Assembly (NCBI RefSeq): GCF_014652815.1
Contig: NZ_BMZN01000005.1
Span: 64,499-128,498, forward strand
From: Alcaligenes pakistanensis
GTDB taxonomy: Bacteria > Pseudomonadota > Gammaproteobacteria > Burkholderiales > Burkholderiaceae_B
Direction of reading: 5' to 3'
Length of the DNA stretch: 64,000 nucleotides
Each line of letters begins with the position of its first letter. Position 1 is the first letter of the stretch. The position numbers and the translations under genes are program-made. This document shows positions 1 to 9,174 of the stretch, in pieces. The notes beneath the pieces were generated by a model that saw only the letters and a program-made list of their open reading frames with translations, did no database searches and was not told the DNA's origin.

Positions 1-1
1 G

Positions 2-208
2 CAGAAATTGATGGAGCTGCAGCGAGTACAGGCCAGTGATAAGGGCAGTGAAGCCGAAAAAGCGCAGGAACTGGAGCGTGTTCAAAGCGAGCTGACCAGC
101 CTGAACGGCGCCCTGTCCAGCGCGTATGCCATGCTGAACAAGATCATGGACGACATCGAACTGGATGGTGATGCCCGTATGGATGTCGCGAATTTGTTGA
201 TGAAGTAA
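2..208 (+). CDS. C-terminal end of an unidentified coiled-coil protein (5' partial)
   Basis: The reading frame is open from the first bases of the window to TAA at 206-208, so the gene begins upstream. The visible 68 residues are rich in Glu, Lys, Gln and Leu with heptad-like spacing (about residues 4-40), which suggests a coiled coil, followed by a short acidic helix. No catalytic motif is visible and the family is not recognised. An internal ATG at 11 could be a start only if the gene were unusually short. Confidence 0.5.
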   Translation, partial: QKLMELQRVQASDKGSEAEKAQELERVQSELTSLNGALSSAYAMLNKIMDDIELDGDARMDVANLLMK

Positions 209-278
209 AAGCTGTTCGGCTGGTTTGGTGTGTTGGGGCGCAGAGGGTTTATTCCGGCGTTATACGCCTGGTTAAGCC

Positions 279-671
279 TTAGGGCTGAGTAGTCACCGTT
301 AAGGCCTGGGTAATCTTGTGGTTGAGCTGGTGGAGCGACATCAGATCCGCGCTGACTTGTGCTTTGCTGAGGATGATGTAGGCCGTCGAGGGGTTCAGGC
401 CAATGCAATACACCACCAGCGAGCCGCCCCCAAGGGGTGCTGCGCCCATATATACCGCTAATTGATTGTTGCTGGCGTCAGTCTCATTACGTTGCTGATA
501 CCCCTCCCCGGCGGCCGTTTGCTTGACCGTATCCAGGCACTGGGACACGTTTAAACGGGAGATGGAACGCTGCTCGGCTTCCAACTCAATCGGCCCTAGA
601 TCCTGGGCCTTTACTGCCCAGGCCGGGTGGATCAAGCTGGCCATCAAAACCCACTTGCTTAGTGTGCGCAT
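279..671 (-). CDS. Small exported protein of unknown function
   Basis: A 130-residue protein whose first 22 residues form a typical signal peptide (basic start, hydrophobic stretch, Ala-x-Ala-like cleavage near residue 22), so it is probably periplasmic. The ATG at 669-671 has a strong upstream GGGAGGG. Two cysteines, one near residue 45 and one near residue 88, could form a disulfide. The family is not recognised. It ends about 70 bases from the convergent partial gene at the window start. Confidence 0.6.
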   Translation of the reverse strand: MRTLSKWVLMASLIHPAWAVKAQDLGPIELEAEQRSISRLNVSQCLDTVKQTAAGEGYQQRNETDASNNQLAVYMGAAPLGGGSLVVYCIGLNPSTAYIILSKAQVSADLMSLHQLNHKITQALTVTTQP

Positions 672-788
672 GACGCCCTCCCGCAGGAGACGATGGAAAG
701 CTCAGCATAGTCCTGATCCCGGAAGCCGGGCTTTGATAGGACTTAATTCAGGGCTAAGTTTCGGGTTTTTACTGAGGTGGGGGCGATG

Positions 789-1052
789 TCACTGGCAGCA
801 GTCATCTGATTGAATAATTTTTGAACCTGATTGCTTTGAGCTCGGAAGCTTTCCAGTTTGCTTAAGCAATTTCTTTTCTTCGGTTTTAACGCGGCGCTCC
901 AGCTTTTGGATATCTTCCTCAGCGGGAAGTTGTTCGGGCTGGATACCGCGTTGACCGACCATATCGCGTACGCTGCGGTTATTCTGCTCGTGTTCGCGGG
1001 GGATTGGGGTTTCGGCATGCAATTGCTCCTGCATGACGTTGTGGTTGGTCAT
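789..1052 (-). pseudogene. dinD: C-terminal remnant of DNA-damage-inducible protein D (dinD)
   Basis: The 87-residue frame resembles the C-terminal end of DinD: an EH-x-x-NN-x-x-VR segment, then RGI-x-PE-x-LP and AEED, then a charged KLERR...EEKK helix. Full DinD is about 270-280 residues with an N-terminal BRO-type domain. An in-frame TAG lies only a few codons upstream of the ATG, and mnmE ends about 110 bases away, so the N-terminal two thirds is absent. DinD is SOS-induced and modulates RecA filaments in E. coli; this fragment is unlikely to do so. Assignment rests on remembered family sequence, not a search. Confidence 0.55.
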
Positions 1053-1161
1053 TTCGGTAGCAAGATTCTATAGCCCGATCAATAACGATTTTGACGTTCT
1101 CTCAGCGAACGTATCCCAAGGCCAAGCGGCAAGGCGCTGAGGGGCGCCTCGGTGTTCTGTA

Positions 1162-2535
1162 TCACTTCCCAATACAAAAACTGGAAAAGATCTCTCCCAG
1201 CAAATCATCGCTGCTGAATTCGCCGGTAATCGAGCATAAATCCAGATGAGCCAGGCGTAGCTCTTCTGCAAACAGATCCAGCACCTGATCGCTGTGTGTG
1301 GCGTGCTCTGCGGCCATACCCAGGTGATACTCCGCCCTTTCCAAAGCCCGCAGATGACGTTCTCGCGCCAGCCAGGGGGATTCACTGCCGGGGTTCCAGC
1401 CCGCGATATCCAGCAAAGTACGGCGCAGCGTATCCAGCCCTATGTCTTTACGAGCAGAAATGGGTAGTACGGTTGCCCCACTTTCCTGTGCGGGCAACGC
1501 AGCCTGTTGCTCAGGTGCTAGCAAGTCTATCTTGTTATAGACACGTAGAACGGGCACATGTGATGGCAGGCGGCTGGTAATGGCGCTGTCCAACTCGTCT
1601 TGCGGGTTGCGGGCATCCAGCAGGTGCACGATCACGTTGGCTTTGGCAATTTCGTCCCAGGTGCGGGCGATGCCAATACGCTCGACTGTGTCTTCTGTGT
1701 CTCGCAAACCCGCTGTGTCCACGATATGTAGCGGGATGCCGTCGATATGGATCAGTTGCATGACGCGGTCGCGGGTGGTGCCTGCGATGTCAGTCACGAT
1801 AGCTACGTCTTCACCGGCCAACGCGTTGAGTAGGCTGGATTTGCCCACGTTGGGTTGGCCTGCCAGGACGACGTGCAGGCCTTCGCGCAAGATTGCCCCT
1901 TGGCGCGAGTGTTGCAGGATTCGTTCCAACTCGTCCTGTATGCCTTGCAGCGTCGCCGCAGCTTGGTATTTTTCCAGGAAGTCGATTTCTTCTTCGGGAA
2001 AGTCCAGAGTGGCTTCTACCAGCATGCGCAGGTGGATGATGCGGTCGGCCAAGGCGTTGACGTTGTTGGAGAACACACCGGACAGGGAGGCGACGGCGCT
2101 GCGGGCGGCGGCCTCCGATGAGGCGTCGATCAGGTCAGCCACGGCTTCGGCCTGAGCCAAGTCCAGTCTGTCGTTCAGAAAGGCACGCTGGGTGAATTCA
2201 CCCGGTTCGGCCAGGCGCAGGCCCAGGTCTTTACCGGCTTCCAGACAACGGTCTAGCAAGCGTCGCAGAACGGCCGGACCGCCGTGGCCTTGTAGCTCCA
2301 GCACGTCTTCGCCGGTATAGGAATGTGGGCCTTTGAAGAATAAAGCGATGCCCTCGTCAATAGCCTCGCCGTGTTTATCTTTAAAGGGCAGAAAGTGGGC
2401 GTGGCGCGCTTGCAGCGTGCGGCCAAACAGGATTTGGATCAGTGTGGCAAGCTCCGTGCCGGACACACGGATGACACCAATGCCACCCCGGCCGGGGGCG
2501 GTGGCAATTGCCACGATAGGGGAAGAATTGGACAT
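1162..2535 (-). CDS. mnmE: tRNA modification GTPase MnmE (TrmE)
   Basis: MnmE acts with MnmG in the cytoplasm to place the carboxymethylaminomethyl group on wobble U34 of several tRNAs. The 457-residue product has the whole architecture: an N-terminal formyl-THF-binding domain beginning with the TIVA-like segment, a helical domain, a G domain with P-loop GQPNVGKS at about 226-233 and DTAG at 273-276, and the C-terminal CIGK with the catalytic Cys four residues from the end. The start at 2533-2535 fits family length; a longer frame runs 40 codons upstream without family features. In relatives mnmE usually follows yidC directly, but here about 22 kb separates them. Confidence 0.96.
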   Translation of the reverse strand: MSNSSPIVAIATAPGRGGIGVIRVSGTELATLIQILFGRTLQARHAHFLPFKDKHGEAIDEGIALFFKGPHSYTGEDVLELQGHGGPAVLRRLLDRCLEAGKDLGLRLAEPGEFTQRAFLNDRLDLAQAEAVADLIDASSEAAARSAVASLSGVFSNNVNALADRIIHLRMLVEATLDFPEEEIDFLEKYQAAATLQGIQDELERILQHSRQGAILREGLHVVLAGQPNVGKSSLLNALAGEDVAIVTDIAGTTRDRVMQLIHIDGIPLHIVDTAGLRDTEDTVERIGIARTWDEIAKANVIVHLLDARNPQDELDSAITSRLPSHVPVLRVYNKIDLLAPEQQAALPAQESGATVLPISARKDIGLDTLRRTLLDIAGWNPGSESPWLARERHLRALERAEYHLGMAAEHATHSDQVLDLFAEELRLAHLDLCSITGEFSSDDLLGEIFSSFCIGK

Positions 2536-2600
2536 GGGCAGATCAATCAAAAAGGCGAAACAGAACCGTATTGTAATGGAGCCAACGGGCTGGTTTGGGC

Positions 2601-3203
2601 CTAGTGATTGTTCACGCAAACCACCAGAATCTCGACACTTTCTCCGTGCTCGCACAGGTACAGGTGGCCCAGATTGCTTTTGAAGTAGATGCTGTCGCGC
2701 GCTTGCAGGACATGGCGACGGCCGTCCTGGAACTGCATGGTCAGCTGACCTTCGATCACAAAAATAAACTCTTCGCCTTCATGCTGGCTGAAGTCTGTGG
2801 CGTCACGGGGTTCGCCCGACAGGACGCGGCCGTGCATGGGCGTCATTTTTTTGTTGATCCATTCCGAGGCCAGCATGCCGTATTCGTAGCGATGTGCATG
2901 GTACGTCACGGTGCGCGAAGCCCGGCCAACCAGAATATCCATGCCGGACTCGTTCTGATCACGGGGAGCCTTGAACAGATCAGATAAATCCATCTTCAGG
3001 GCACGGCTGACGGCCAGGAATTTCTCGTAGCTCAGGCCAATCAGGCCGCGTTCGGCCTTGGACAGGGTGGACAAAGATACATTGGATAAGCGTGCCAACA
3101 TCAACAAGGTTAAGCCCTGTCGTTTGCGTTCATCACGTATGCGCGCCCCCATAGCTGTTTTGCTAATTAAGTTGGGGGCGGTGTTGGCTAAGTCTTTTGT
3201 CAT
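2601..3203 (-). CDS. XRE-family regulator with C-terminal cupin domain
   Basis: The 200-residue protein has an N-terminal helix-turn-helix of the Cro/CI type (about residues 18-75, with the typical LS...STLSKAERG turn) and a C-terminal cupin (about 120-195, with H-x-GEEF and the final SVEILVV strand). Such proteins sense small metabolites through the cupin and control neighbouring amino-acid or polyamine genes. It is transcribed divergently from the argE-like gene, and the shared 109-base spacer holds two copies of a TTTTCTTATAA motif, so it very likely controls both directions. Confidence 0.88.
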   Translation of the reverse strand: MTKDLANTAPNLISKTAMGARIRDERKRQGLTLLMLARLSNVSLSTLSKAERGLIGLSYEKFLAVSRALKMDLSDLFKAPRDQNESGMDILVGRASRTVTYHAHRYEYGMLASEWINKKMTPMHGRVLSGEPRDATDFSQHEGEEFIFVIEGQLTMQFQDGRRHVLQARDSIYFKSNLGHLYLCEHGESVEILVVCVNNH

Positions 3204-3225
3204 AACCTAAAGAAGTAAGAAACCG

Positions 3226-3264
3226 TTTTCTTATAAATATTATTAATTTTCTTATAAGAAAATT
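3226..3264. promoter_or_regulatory. Operator pair between XRE-cupin regulator and argE-like gene
   Basis: A perfect 20-base palindrome spans 3245-3264, with core TTTTCTTATAAGAAAA. A second copy of its left half, TTTTCTTATAA, lies at 3226-3236. The copies are 21 bases apart, two helical turns, as expected for cooperating dimers. The divergent position makes the XRE-cupin protein the obvious ligand; that is inference. Confidence 0.6.
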
Positions 3265-3312
3265 CCGTCCTATTGTATAGAACTACACGCTTTACGCTGG
3301 GAGAAAGAAGGC

Positions 3313-4509
3313 ATGACTGCGTTGTTTGATCCTACTGCTTATCCCTCTACCTCGGTGGAATGGATACAAAAACTGATTGCTTATGATACGACAAGCCGGG
3401 AATCTAACCTGGAACTGATTCACGATGTGCAGGCTTATTTGCAGCTGCAAGGACTGGAAACCGTGCTGACACATGACGCCAGTGGTCGCAAGGCCAATCT
3501 GTTTGCCACCATCCCGGCAGCCGATGGCACGCGCACTGGCGGAATTGTCCTGTCCGGGCATACGGATGTGGTCCCGGTGGACGGTCAGAACTGGAGCAGC
3601 GACCCTTTCAAGGCGGAGATCCGCGACGATCGCCTGTATGGACGTGGCACTTGCGACATGAAAGGTTTTGTCGGTGTGACGCTGCAACTGGTTCCCGAGA
3701 TGTTGGCCACTAAGCTGGCTAAACCTATCCATTTGGCCTATTCCTACGACGAAGAAGTGGGTTGCGTGGGGGCACCGGTGATGATTGATGATCTGGTGCG
3801 CCGGGGCATTGATCCTGAAGGTTGTGTGGTGGGCGAGCCCACCAGCATGCGCACCATCGTGGCGCACAAGGGCATCAATGCCTACCGCTGTCGGGTACAT
3901 GGCCATGCGGCACATTCGTCGCTGACGCCCAAGGGTGTAAATGCCATTGAGCATGCGGCGCGCATCATCACGGCGATTCGTGATCTGGCCGACGATTACA
4001 AGAGCATGGGGCCGTATGACCATGATTTTGATGTGCCCTTCACAACGTTGCAGACCAGCATGATTCGCGGCGGTATCGCCTTGAACACGGTGCCTGATCT
4101 GTGCGAGTTCGAGTTTGAATATCGCAATCTGCCTGGCGTAGACCCGGAACCCATCTTGCAGGAAATCCGCGAGTTCATCGACCTGAAGATCCTGCCTGCC
4201 ATGCGTCGCGAGCACCCCGATGCTTTGGTGGAATTGGAGAAACTGGCCAGCGCCCCCGGCCTGAACCCTGAAGAGCAAGCGGCGATTACCAAGCTGGTGC
4301 GTGAACTGACGCGTGATGACACCGTGCGCAAAGTGGCTTATGGCACGGAGGCAGGTCTGTTCCAGCAAGCGGGGATTCCTTCCATTATTTGTGGCCCTGG
4401 CAATATCGAACAGGCCCATCGCCCTGATGAGTATGTGGAGCTAGCCCAGCTTGATCAGTGCGAGCAGTTCTTGCGCGCCCTGATCCGTAGCCAGGCTCTG
4501 GCCTCTTAA
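3313..4509 (+). CDS. argE: ArgE/DapE-type M20 deacetylase (acetylornithine deacetylase-like)
   Basis: A 398-residue M20 metallopeptidase-family protein. Visible metal-site segments are SGHTDVVPVDG (near residue 80), the GRGTCDMKG segment that follows, YDEEVGC with the catalytic/metal Glu pair, and a late GPGNIEQAH histidine. This matches ArgE, which removes acetyl from N2-acetylornithine. The ATG follows GGGAGAAAG. It heads an operon with a threonine-dehydratase-like and an ornithine-cyclodeaminase-like gene under an XRE-cupin regulator, so here it may act in catabolism of an N-acylated diamino acid rather than arginine synthesis. Substrate is uncertain. Confidence 0.8.
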   Translation: MTALFDPTAYPSTSVEWIQKLIAYDTTSRESNLELIHDVQAYLQLQGLETVLTHDASGRKANLFATIPAADGTRTGGIVLSGHTDVVPVDGQNWSSDPFKAEIRDDRLYGRGTCDMKGFVGVTLQLVPEMLATKLAKPIHLAYSYDEEVGCVGAPVMIDDLVRRGIDPEGCVVGEPTSMRTIVAHKGINAYRCRVHGHAAHSSLTPKGVNAIEHAARIITAIRDLADDYKSMGPYDHDFDVPFTTLQTSMIRGGIALNTVPDLCEFEFEYRNLPGVDPEPILQEIREFIDLKILPAMRREHPDALVELEKLASAPGLNPEEQAAITKLVRELTRDDTVRKVAYGTEAGLFQQAGIPSIICGPGNIEQAHRPDEYVELAQLDQCEQFLRALIRSQALAS

Positions 4510-4539
4510 AAATAGATAAACAGGTTTCAACGCGAACCC

Positions 4540-5514
4540 ATGACAACAGAAAAAGTTACCCAGGAAAATGTGGTGCAGGCGCATGAGCGTCTGCGTCCCT
4601 ATGTGCGCCAGACGCCGGTGTTCGACTACCAAACCCGGCGTCTGGATAGCGCGGTCAATTTCAAGTTTGAGCATCTGCAAGCCTCGGGCACCTTCAAGGC
4701 ACGCGGTGCGTTCAATAACTTGTTGAGCTTGTCCGAAGAGGCTCGCCAACAAGGGGTGACCTGCGTATCAGCAGGCAACCACGCCGTAGCAGTGGCTTAT
4801 GCCGCCCATCAAATGGGTGTGAAGGCCAAGACTGTCATGATCAAGACGGCCAGCCCGGCGCGAGTGGCTTTGTGCCGCGAGTACGGGGCCGAGATTGTCT
4901 TTGCGGACAACGGTGAGCAGGCCTTTGAACTGGTACGCCAGATCGAAAAGGACGAACAGAAGAGCTTTATCCACCCGTTCAGCACCTATCCGACGGTGCT
5001 GGGAACGGCCACCTTGGGTTACGAGTGGCTGCAGCAAGCGGGCAAGCTGGATGCTGTGCTGATACCGATTGGTGGTGGTGGTTTGGCCGCCGGTGTGTCG
5101 GCGGCGGTCAAGCTGTGGCAACCCGATTGCGTGGTCTATGGCATTGAGCCGGTAGGTGCCAATGTGATGGCCCTGAGCCGCCAGGCGGGCGAGCCACAAA
5201 AGATCGGTGCCATGCAGTCTATTGCAGACAGCTTGATGGCTCCGCATACCGACGAATTTAGCTTCCGCGTGTGTCAGGACAATATTGACACGCTGGTTAC
5301 CGTTAACGACGACCAGATCCGCGCGGGTATGCATTTCCTGTTTAACGAATTCAAGATGGCAACCGAGCCGGCCTGCGCGGTAGCAACTGCAGCCTTGATG
5401 TTCCCCTTGCGCAAGCATCTGGCCGGGCAGCGTGTGGGCGTGCTGTTTTGTGGCTCCAACACGGATACCGAGACCTTTACCCAGCACATCACGACGCCCT
5501 TGGCGCAAGGTTAA
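4540..5514 (+). CDS. PLP-dependent threonine dehydratase-like enzyme (EutB-type)
   Basis: A 324-residue fold-type II PLP enzyme. The PLP lysine is in the segment ASGTFKARGA (near residue 53), and the phosphate-binding loop is GGGGLAAG near residue 180. It lacks the C-terminal ACT-like regulatory domain of biosynthetic IlvA, so it is a short catabolic form. A short dehydratase paired with an ornithine-cyclodeaminase homologue is the EutB-EutC arrangement of hydroxyectoine degradation, but no ectoine hydrolase is present here, so the substrate is open: it could be a hydroxy amino acid such as threonine or a derivative. Starts 30 bases after argE. Confidence 0.85.
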   Translation: MTTEKVTQENVVQAHERLRPYVRQTPVFDYQTRRLDSAVNFKFEHLQASGTFKARGAFNNLLSLSEEARQQGVTCVSAGNHAVAVAYAAHQMGVKAKTVMIKTASPARVALCREYGAEIVFADNGEQAFELVRQIEKDEQKSFIHPFSTYPTVLGTATLGYEWLQQAGKLDAVLIPIGGGGLAAGVSAAVKLWQPDCVVYGIEPVGANVMALSRQAGEPQKIGAMQSIADSLMAPHTDEFSFRVCQDNIDTLVTVNDDQIRAGMHFLFNEFKMATEPACAVATAALMFPLRKHLAGQRVGVLFCGSNTDTETFTQHITTPLAQG

Positions 5515-5516
5515 TT

Positions 5517-6521
5517 ATGCAGCCAACGGTATATGTAGCCAAAGCCCAGGAAGTCTATGAAGGGTTGGATCTAGGGGCGGCGATTGATCTGATGCGCAAA
5601 GGCTTCATCGCCTTGCAGCAAGGTCGTATTGATCAGCCTTTGCGCACGATTGTGCGCAGCAGCTTGTCCAGTGGGTTTTTGGGCATGATGCCCGCCTGCA
5701 TCGACATGCCCGAGATTTATCCCGAACCTTTGTACGGCGCCAAGATGGGCACGCTGTTTCCAGACAATGTGCGTTTGGGTAAAGATCCTCATCAGGGTTG
5801 TGTGCTCTTAATGAGCGGCTTAACGGGCGAGACCCGCGCTATTTTGGACGCCAGCAGTGTTACCGCCTTGCGTACAGCAGCCGTTAGTGGTTTGGCCACC
5901 GATATGCTGGCGCGGGCCGATGCCAGCGTGCTGACTTTGTTTGGCGGTGGGCACCAGGCCCTGTGGCAATTGCGAGCGGTGGCACAGGTGCGTCGCTTGA
6001 GCAAAGTCTTTGTGATCACGCGCTCTGCCCAGTCGGCCCAGCACTTTATTGAAGAAGCCCAGGCGTATCTGGATTGCCCCTTGGTAGCGGGTGTATCGGC
6101 CCAGGAAGCAGTTTCACAGTCGGATCTTGTACTGACGGCAACCAGCTCGGCCACCCCTGTGTTGCAGCGGGAATGGTTGCGTCCTGGCACGCACATTACT
6201 GCCATGGGCTCTAGCACGCCGGCCAGCAGTGAACTGGACGGCCCCACCATGACGGCAGGCCGTTTGTTTGTGGACAGAGCCCAATCAACACGAAATGAGT
6301 CGGGTGAGTTTTTGAATGCCTGCAAGCAAGGTTACCTGTCCGCGGATACCGAGCTGAATGAGCTGGGGGCCGTTTTGGAGGGGCAAGCAGCTGGTCGTGT
6401 AAATGATGAAGAAATCACCATTTTTAAATCCCTGGGACTGGCATTCGAGGATGTACTGACGGCGGCAGCCTTGTTAAGCCGCCAAGCCATGCAAGGGAAT
6501 GGACGAGTAGTAGAACTTTAA
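5517..6521 (+). CDS. Ornithine cyclodeaminase / mu-crystallin family protein (EutC-type)
   Basis: A 334-residue protein of the OCD/mu-crystallin family. It shows the NAD-binding stretch FGGGHQALWQL near residue 140 and the characteristic TALRTAAVSGLA segment near residue 115. Family members are NAD(P)-dependent cyclodeaminases, imine reductases or amino-acid dehydrogenases. The ATG at 5517 lies two bases after the preceding stop, so the two are translationally coupled. The glycine-rich loop begins GGGHQA, not the more usual GxGxQA, a small variation. Probably acts in the same pathway as the two upstream enzymes. Confidence 0.85.
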   Translation: MQPTVYVAKAQEVYEGLDLGAAIDLMRKGFIALQQGRIDQPLRTIVRSSLSSGFLGMMPACIDMPEIYPEPLYGAKMGTLFPDNVRLGKDPHQGCVLLMSGLTGETRAILDASSVTALRTAAVSGLATDMLARADASVLTLFGGGHQALWQLRAVAQVRRLSKVFVITRSAQSAQHFIEEAQAYLDCPLVAGVSAQEAVSQSDLVLTATSSATPVLQREWLRPGTHITAMGSSTPASSELDGPTMTAGRLFVDRAQSTRNESGEFLNACKQGYLSADTELNELGAVLEGQAAGRVNDEEITIFKSLGLAFEDVLTAAALLSRQAMQGNGRVVEL

Positions 6522-6551
6522 TAGCGTCATCAAGAGGCAGGGAGAGGAGCA

Positions 6552-7523
6552 ATGAAAAAGAAATGGGCGCAGGCTTTGCTGGGAACGGCATTGGCCTTGG
6601 CAACAGGTTTGTCGGTGGCCAGTAAATTGCCAGATACCGTACGTCTGGTGGTGGGGTATCCAGCGGGTGGCACTGCCGATGCGGTGGCGCGAGTCTATGC
6701 CGAGCAACTGCGTGAAAAGCTGGGTGTGAATGTGGTGGTGGATAACCGGGCGGGTGCGGGCGGGCAGGTGGCTGCACAAGGTTTTTTGCGCTCGCCTACG
6801 GATGGGTCTGTGCTGCTGGTGGCCAACAACCATATGATGACCACGCTGCCTTTAACGGTGAAAACCGTTACGTATGACCCTATGAAGGATTTTGCACCGG
6901 TCGCGGTTATTGCCAAATTCGAGCATATCTTTGTGGTGGGTAAAACCACGCCTGCCAATACCTTGCAGGAGTATGTGGAGCTGGTGCGCAAAGAGCCGGA
7001 GAAATACGGCCACTATGGCATCCCCGCCCCCGGTAGCGCGCCGCAGTTCATGGGCTACAGCATTGCCAAGAAGAACGATGTTCAGATGTCGCCCGTGCCC
7101 TACAAAGGCGGTGCGCCTTTAATCAACGATCTGCTGGGTGACCACATCCCTGCTGGTGTGGATGCTGTGGGCATGATTACCGAACACGTAGCGGCGGGAT
7201 CGGTGCGGGTTTTGGGCATTACCGGAGCAGAACGTCTGCCTATCCTCAAGGATGTGCCGACCTTTGTGGAAATGGGCTATGGCGATCTGAAAGCCTCGGG
7301 CTGGATGGGGATTTTTGCGCCGCTGGGCATGGAACCAGAAATGGTGAAGCAGTTCCAGGACGCTTTTAACGAAGTGGCCAAGCTGCCCAAGATTGAAAGC
7401 GCCATCACGCCCATTGGCTTCCGACCAGAATCGGGTGACGCACAGGAGCTGTCTCGTATCGTTCAGGACGATCTGGATACCTGGGGTCCGATTATCAAGG
7501 AATCGGGGTATTTGCAGCAGTAA
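6552..7523 (+). CDS. Bug-family (TctC) periplasmic binding protein
   Basis: A 323-residue exported binding protein: signal peptide at 1-23, then the VRLVVGYPAGGTADAVAR motif and a later DNRAGAGG that mark the Bug/TctC family, hugely expanded in Bordetella and relatives. These capture carboxylates or amides for tripartite tricarboxylate transporters. No TctA or TctB gene is nearby, which is normal for Bug orphans. It is the last gene of the argE-like operon (30-base gap, GGGAGAGG before the ATG), so it probably delivers or senses that operon's substrate. Confidence 0.9.
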   Translation: MKKKWAQALLGTALALATGLSVASKLPDTVRLVVGYPAGGTADAVARVYAEQLREKLGVNVVVDNRAGAGGQVAAQGFLRSPTDGSVLLVANNHMMTTLPLTVKTVTYDPMKDFAPVAVIAKFEHIFVVGKTTPANTLQEYVELVRKEPEKYGHYGIPAPGSAPQFMGYSIAKKNDVQMSPVPYKGGAPLINDLLGDHIPAGVDAVGMITEHVAAGSVRVLGITGAERLPILKDVPTFVEMGYGDLKASGWMGIFAPLGMEPEMVKQFQDAFNEVAKLPKIESAITPIGFRPESGDAQELSRIVQDDLDTWGPIIKESGYLQQ

Positions 7524-7539
7524 GGCTTAAGGTGTCTGT

Positions 7540-7566
7540 GCGGGTCTGATTCCAAATCAGGCCCGC
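7540..7566. terminator. Hairpin after Bug gene
   Basis: An 11-base-pair stem (one G-T pair) with a five-base loop, GCGGGTCTGAT...ATCAGGCCCGC, starts 17 bases after the Bug stop codon. No long T run follows, so termination may be weak or Rho-assisted. Confidence 0.5.
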
Positions 7567-7898
7567 TGCTTGTAGCAATTTTAATAATAGAACAAGCGAT
7601 CTAAGGGGCTGGCGGCGTGCATCGCTAAGGTCTGACGATTCGGCAGGATAGCATCGTAAAAAAGAGGCTTCGCACGCCGGACAGAAAGGCGGTGATCGAT
7701 CGCGTGGCTCATTAAATGCTGGTCGTTTTACCCGTATTCAAGTTGATAAAGCGGCCTTGAGTGCTGGGAAAAAACAGCTTGAAAACTCTCCCTGCTTGGG
7801 GCGGATGTGTGGGGAGTATCCGACAAACGCAATTCCCAGATCCCAAAATTATTCTAATAACTAGCTGATATTTAATGGAAAAATATTGGTTTAAGTTT
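7567..7898. other. Non-coding spacer before the transporter/nic operon
   Basis: About 330 bases with no convincing gene or RNA. The last 60 bases are AT-rich and lead into a palindrome at 7899-7914, so this stretch probably carries the promoter of the downstream operon. Confidence 0.4.
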
Positions 7899-7914
7899 AT
7901 AGGGAATTCCCTAT
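7899..7914. promoter_or_regulatory. 16-base palindrome upstream of the transporter/nic operon
   Basis: ATAGGGAATTCCCTAT is a perfect palindrome about 86 bases before the binding-protein start. It is a plausible operator for the regulator of the pyridine operon; the binding protein is unknown, the TetR at 17234 being the nearest candidate. Confidence 0.4.
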
Positions 7915-7999
7915 GTTTTATTTATTGGCTAGCCAGTTAATATATTTCAAACTCGAATTAACGAAGCAGGTAGTCAGAAAACCACGCAAGGAGAGACAG

Positions 8000-9130
8000 G
8001 TGCGCAAGACGATATTGACGATGGGGTTGCTCGTAACGCTGGGGGCTGTGGGGGCCGTACAAGCACAGACCATCAAAATTGGTGTGATTCAGCCTTTAAC
8101 CGGTTCGGTGGCATACAACGGTGAGGCAGATGTGAATGGTTCCAAGCTGGCCGTCAAGGAGCGGAACGCTCGTGGCGGAGTGTTGGGGCAGCAGGTTGAA
8201 CTGGCTATTGAGGATGGGGAATGCCAGCCCTCCAAGACAGTGAACGCCGCTGAAAAGTTAATCCAGAAAGACAAGGTCCCGATTATTTCAGGCGCCTTTT
8301 GTAGCTCAGCCACGATTGCAGCCATGAGCGTAGCGCAAAAATACAAAGTGCCTTTGCTATCGGGTGTGTCTTCCAAGAGCGATTTGACCGATCGTGGCAA
8401 TGAATGGTTTTTCCGGACTGCGGAAACAGACGGTCTGTTGGCGCACGCTTTCGCCACCATCCTGGTCGAGCAGCTCAAACTGAAAAAAATTGCCTACATC
8501 GCGGTCAACGATGATTGGGGCCGCGGGGGGATGGAGGAGTTCTCCAGCCAGATCGAGGCACTGGGCGGTGAAACCGTACAGAAGCTCTACTTCGACCACG
8601 GCACAACTGACTTCTACACCTTGTTGACGCGTGTAAGAGCCGCTAAACCGGACGGTGTTTTTGTGGCTGCTGAAACTCAGGACGGCTCGATTCTTGTCAA
8701 ACAGATGAAAGAAGTGGGCCTGGAAAGTTTGATCTTTGGCGTGGGTAGCTGGGCAACGGCGGATTTCGTGAATTTGGCTGGCTCTGCATCGGAAGGTATT
8801 CATGCAGCGGTTCCCTATGCTCATACTTTGCAGCGCCCTGAGAATCTGCAATTTGTGCAGTCCTATCAGAAAGAGTACGGCGAGCTGCCCGGCAAGTATT
8901 CGGTTGCGGGCTACAACGCACTAAACATCATCATGGACGCTATTGAGCGTGCTGGGGCAGCCGACCCGGACAAGATCCGACTGGCATTGCCAGCGACAGA
9001 CTACAACGGTCCCAATGGCAACTTCAAATTCAACGAAAAACGGCAGGCCTATGGTTTTGATGCTGTGTTGGTACAGCTAAAGAACGGGCAACCGGACATT
9101 GTTGCCCAGGCAACGGTAACAGCAGACTAA
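8000..9130 (+). CDS. Branched-chain-type ABC transporter substrate-binding protein
   Basis: A LivK-like periplasmic protein (about 376 residues) with signal peptide ending in VQAQ, then the family opening IKIGVIQPLTGSVAYNGE and the SSATIAAM sugar-clamp-like loop. The GTG at 8000 follows AAGGAGAG with good spacing; a longer frame from 7913 includes a stretch without signal-peptide character. It is the first of five consecutive transporter genes continuous with nicD-nicX-nicF, so the ligand is probably a pyridine carboxylate or related aromatic acid, not leucine. Confidence 0.92.
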   Translation: MRKTILTMGLLVTLGAVGAVQAQTIKIGVIQPLTGSVAYNGEADVNGSKLAVKERNARGGVLGQQVELAIEDGECQPSKTVNAAEKLIQKDKVPIISGAFCSSATIAAMSVAQKYKVPLLSGVSSKSDLTDRGNEWFFRTAETDGLLAHAFATILVEQLKLKKIAYIAVNDDWGRGGMEEFSSQIEALGGETVQKLYFDHGTTDFYTLLTRVRAAKPDGVFVAAETQDGSILVKQMKEVGLESLIFGVGSWATADFVNLAGSASEGIHAAVPYAHTLQRPENLQFVQSYQKEYGELPGKYSVAGYNALNIIMDAIERAGAADPDKIRLALPATDYNGPNGNFKFNEKRQAYGFDAVLVQLKNGQPDIVAQATVTAD

Positions 9131-9174
9131 GACGGCCATGAGCTGCGAGTTTTATCGTTTTATGAGGGGGCATT

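Noticed and set aside
3292-4419. A 375-codon open frame opposite the argE-like gene
   Set aside because: It is a shadow of a gene whose metal-site motifs are clear; the antisense product is His/Gln-rich and unstructured.
4540-6521. Hydroxyectoine degradation operon (eutBC)
   Set aside because: The two enzymes are of that type, but ectoine hydrolase and the deacetylase and transport genes of that pathway are absent, so the name was not assigned.
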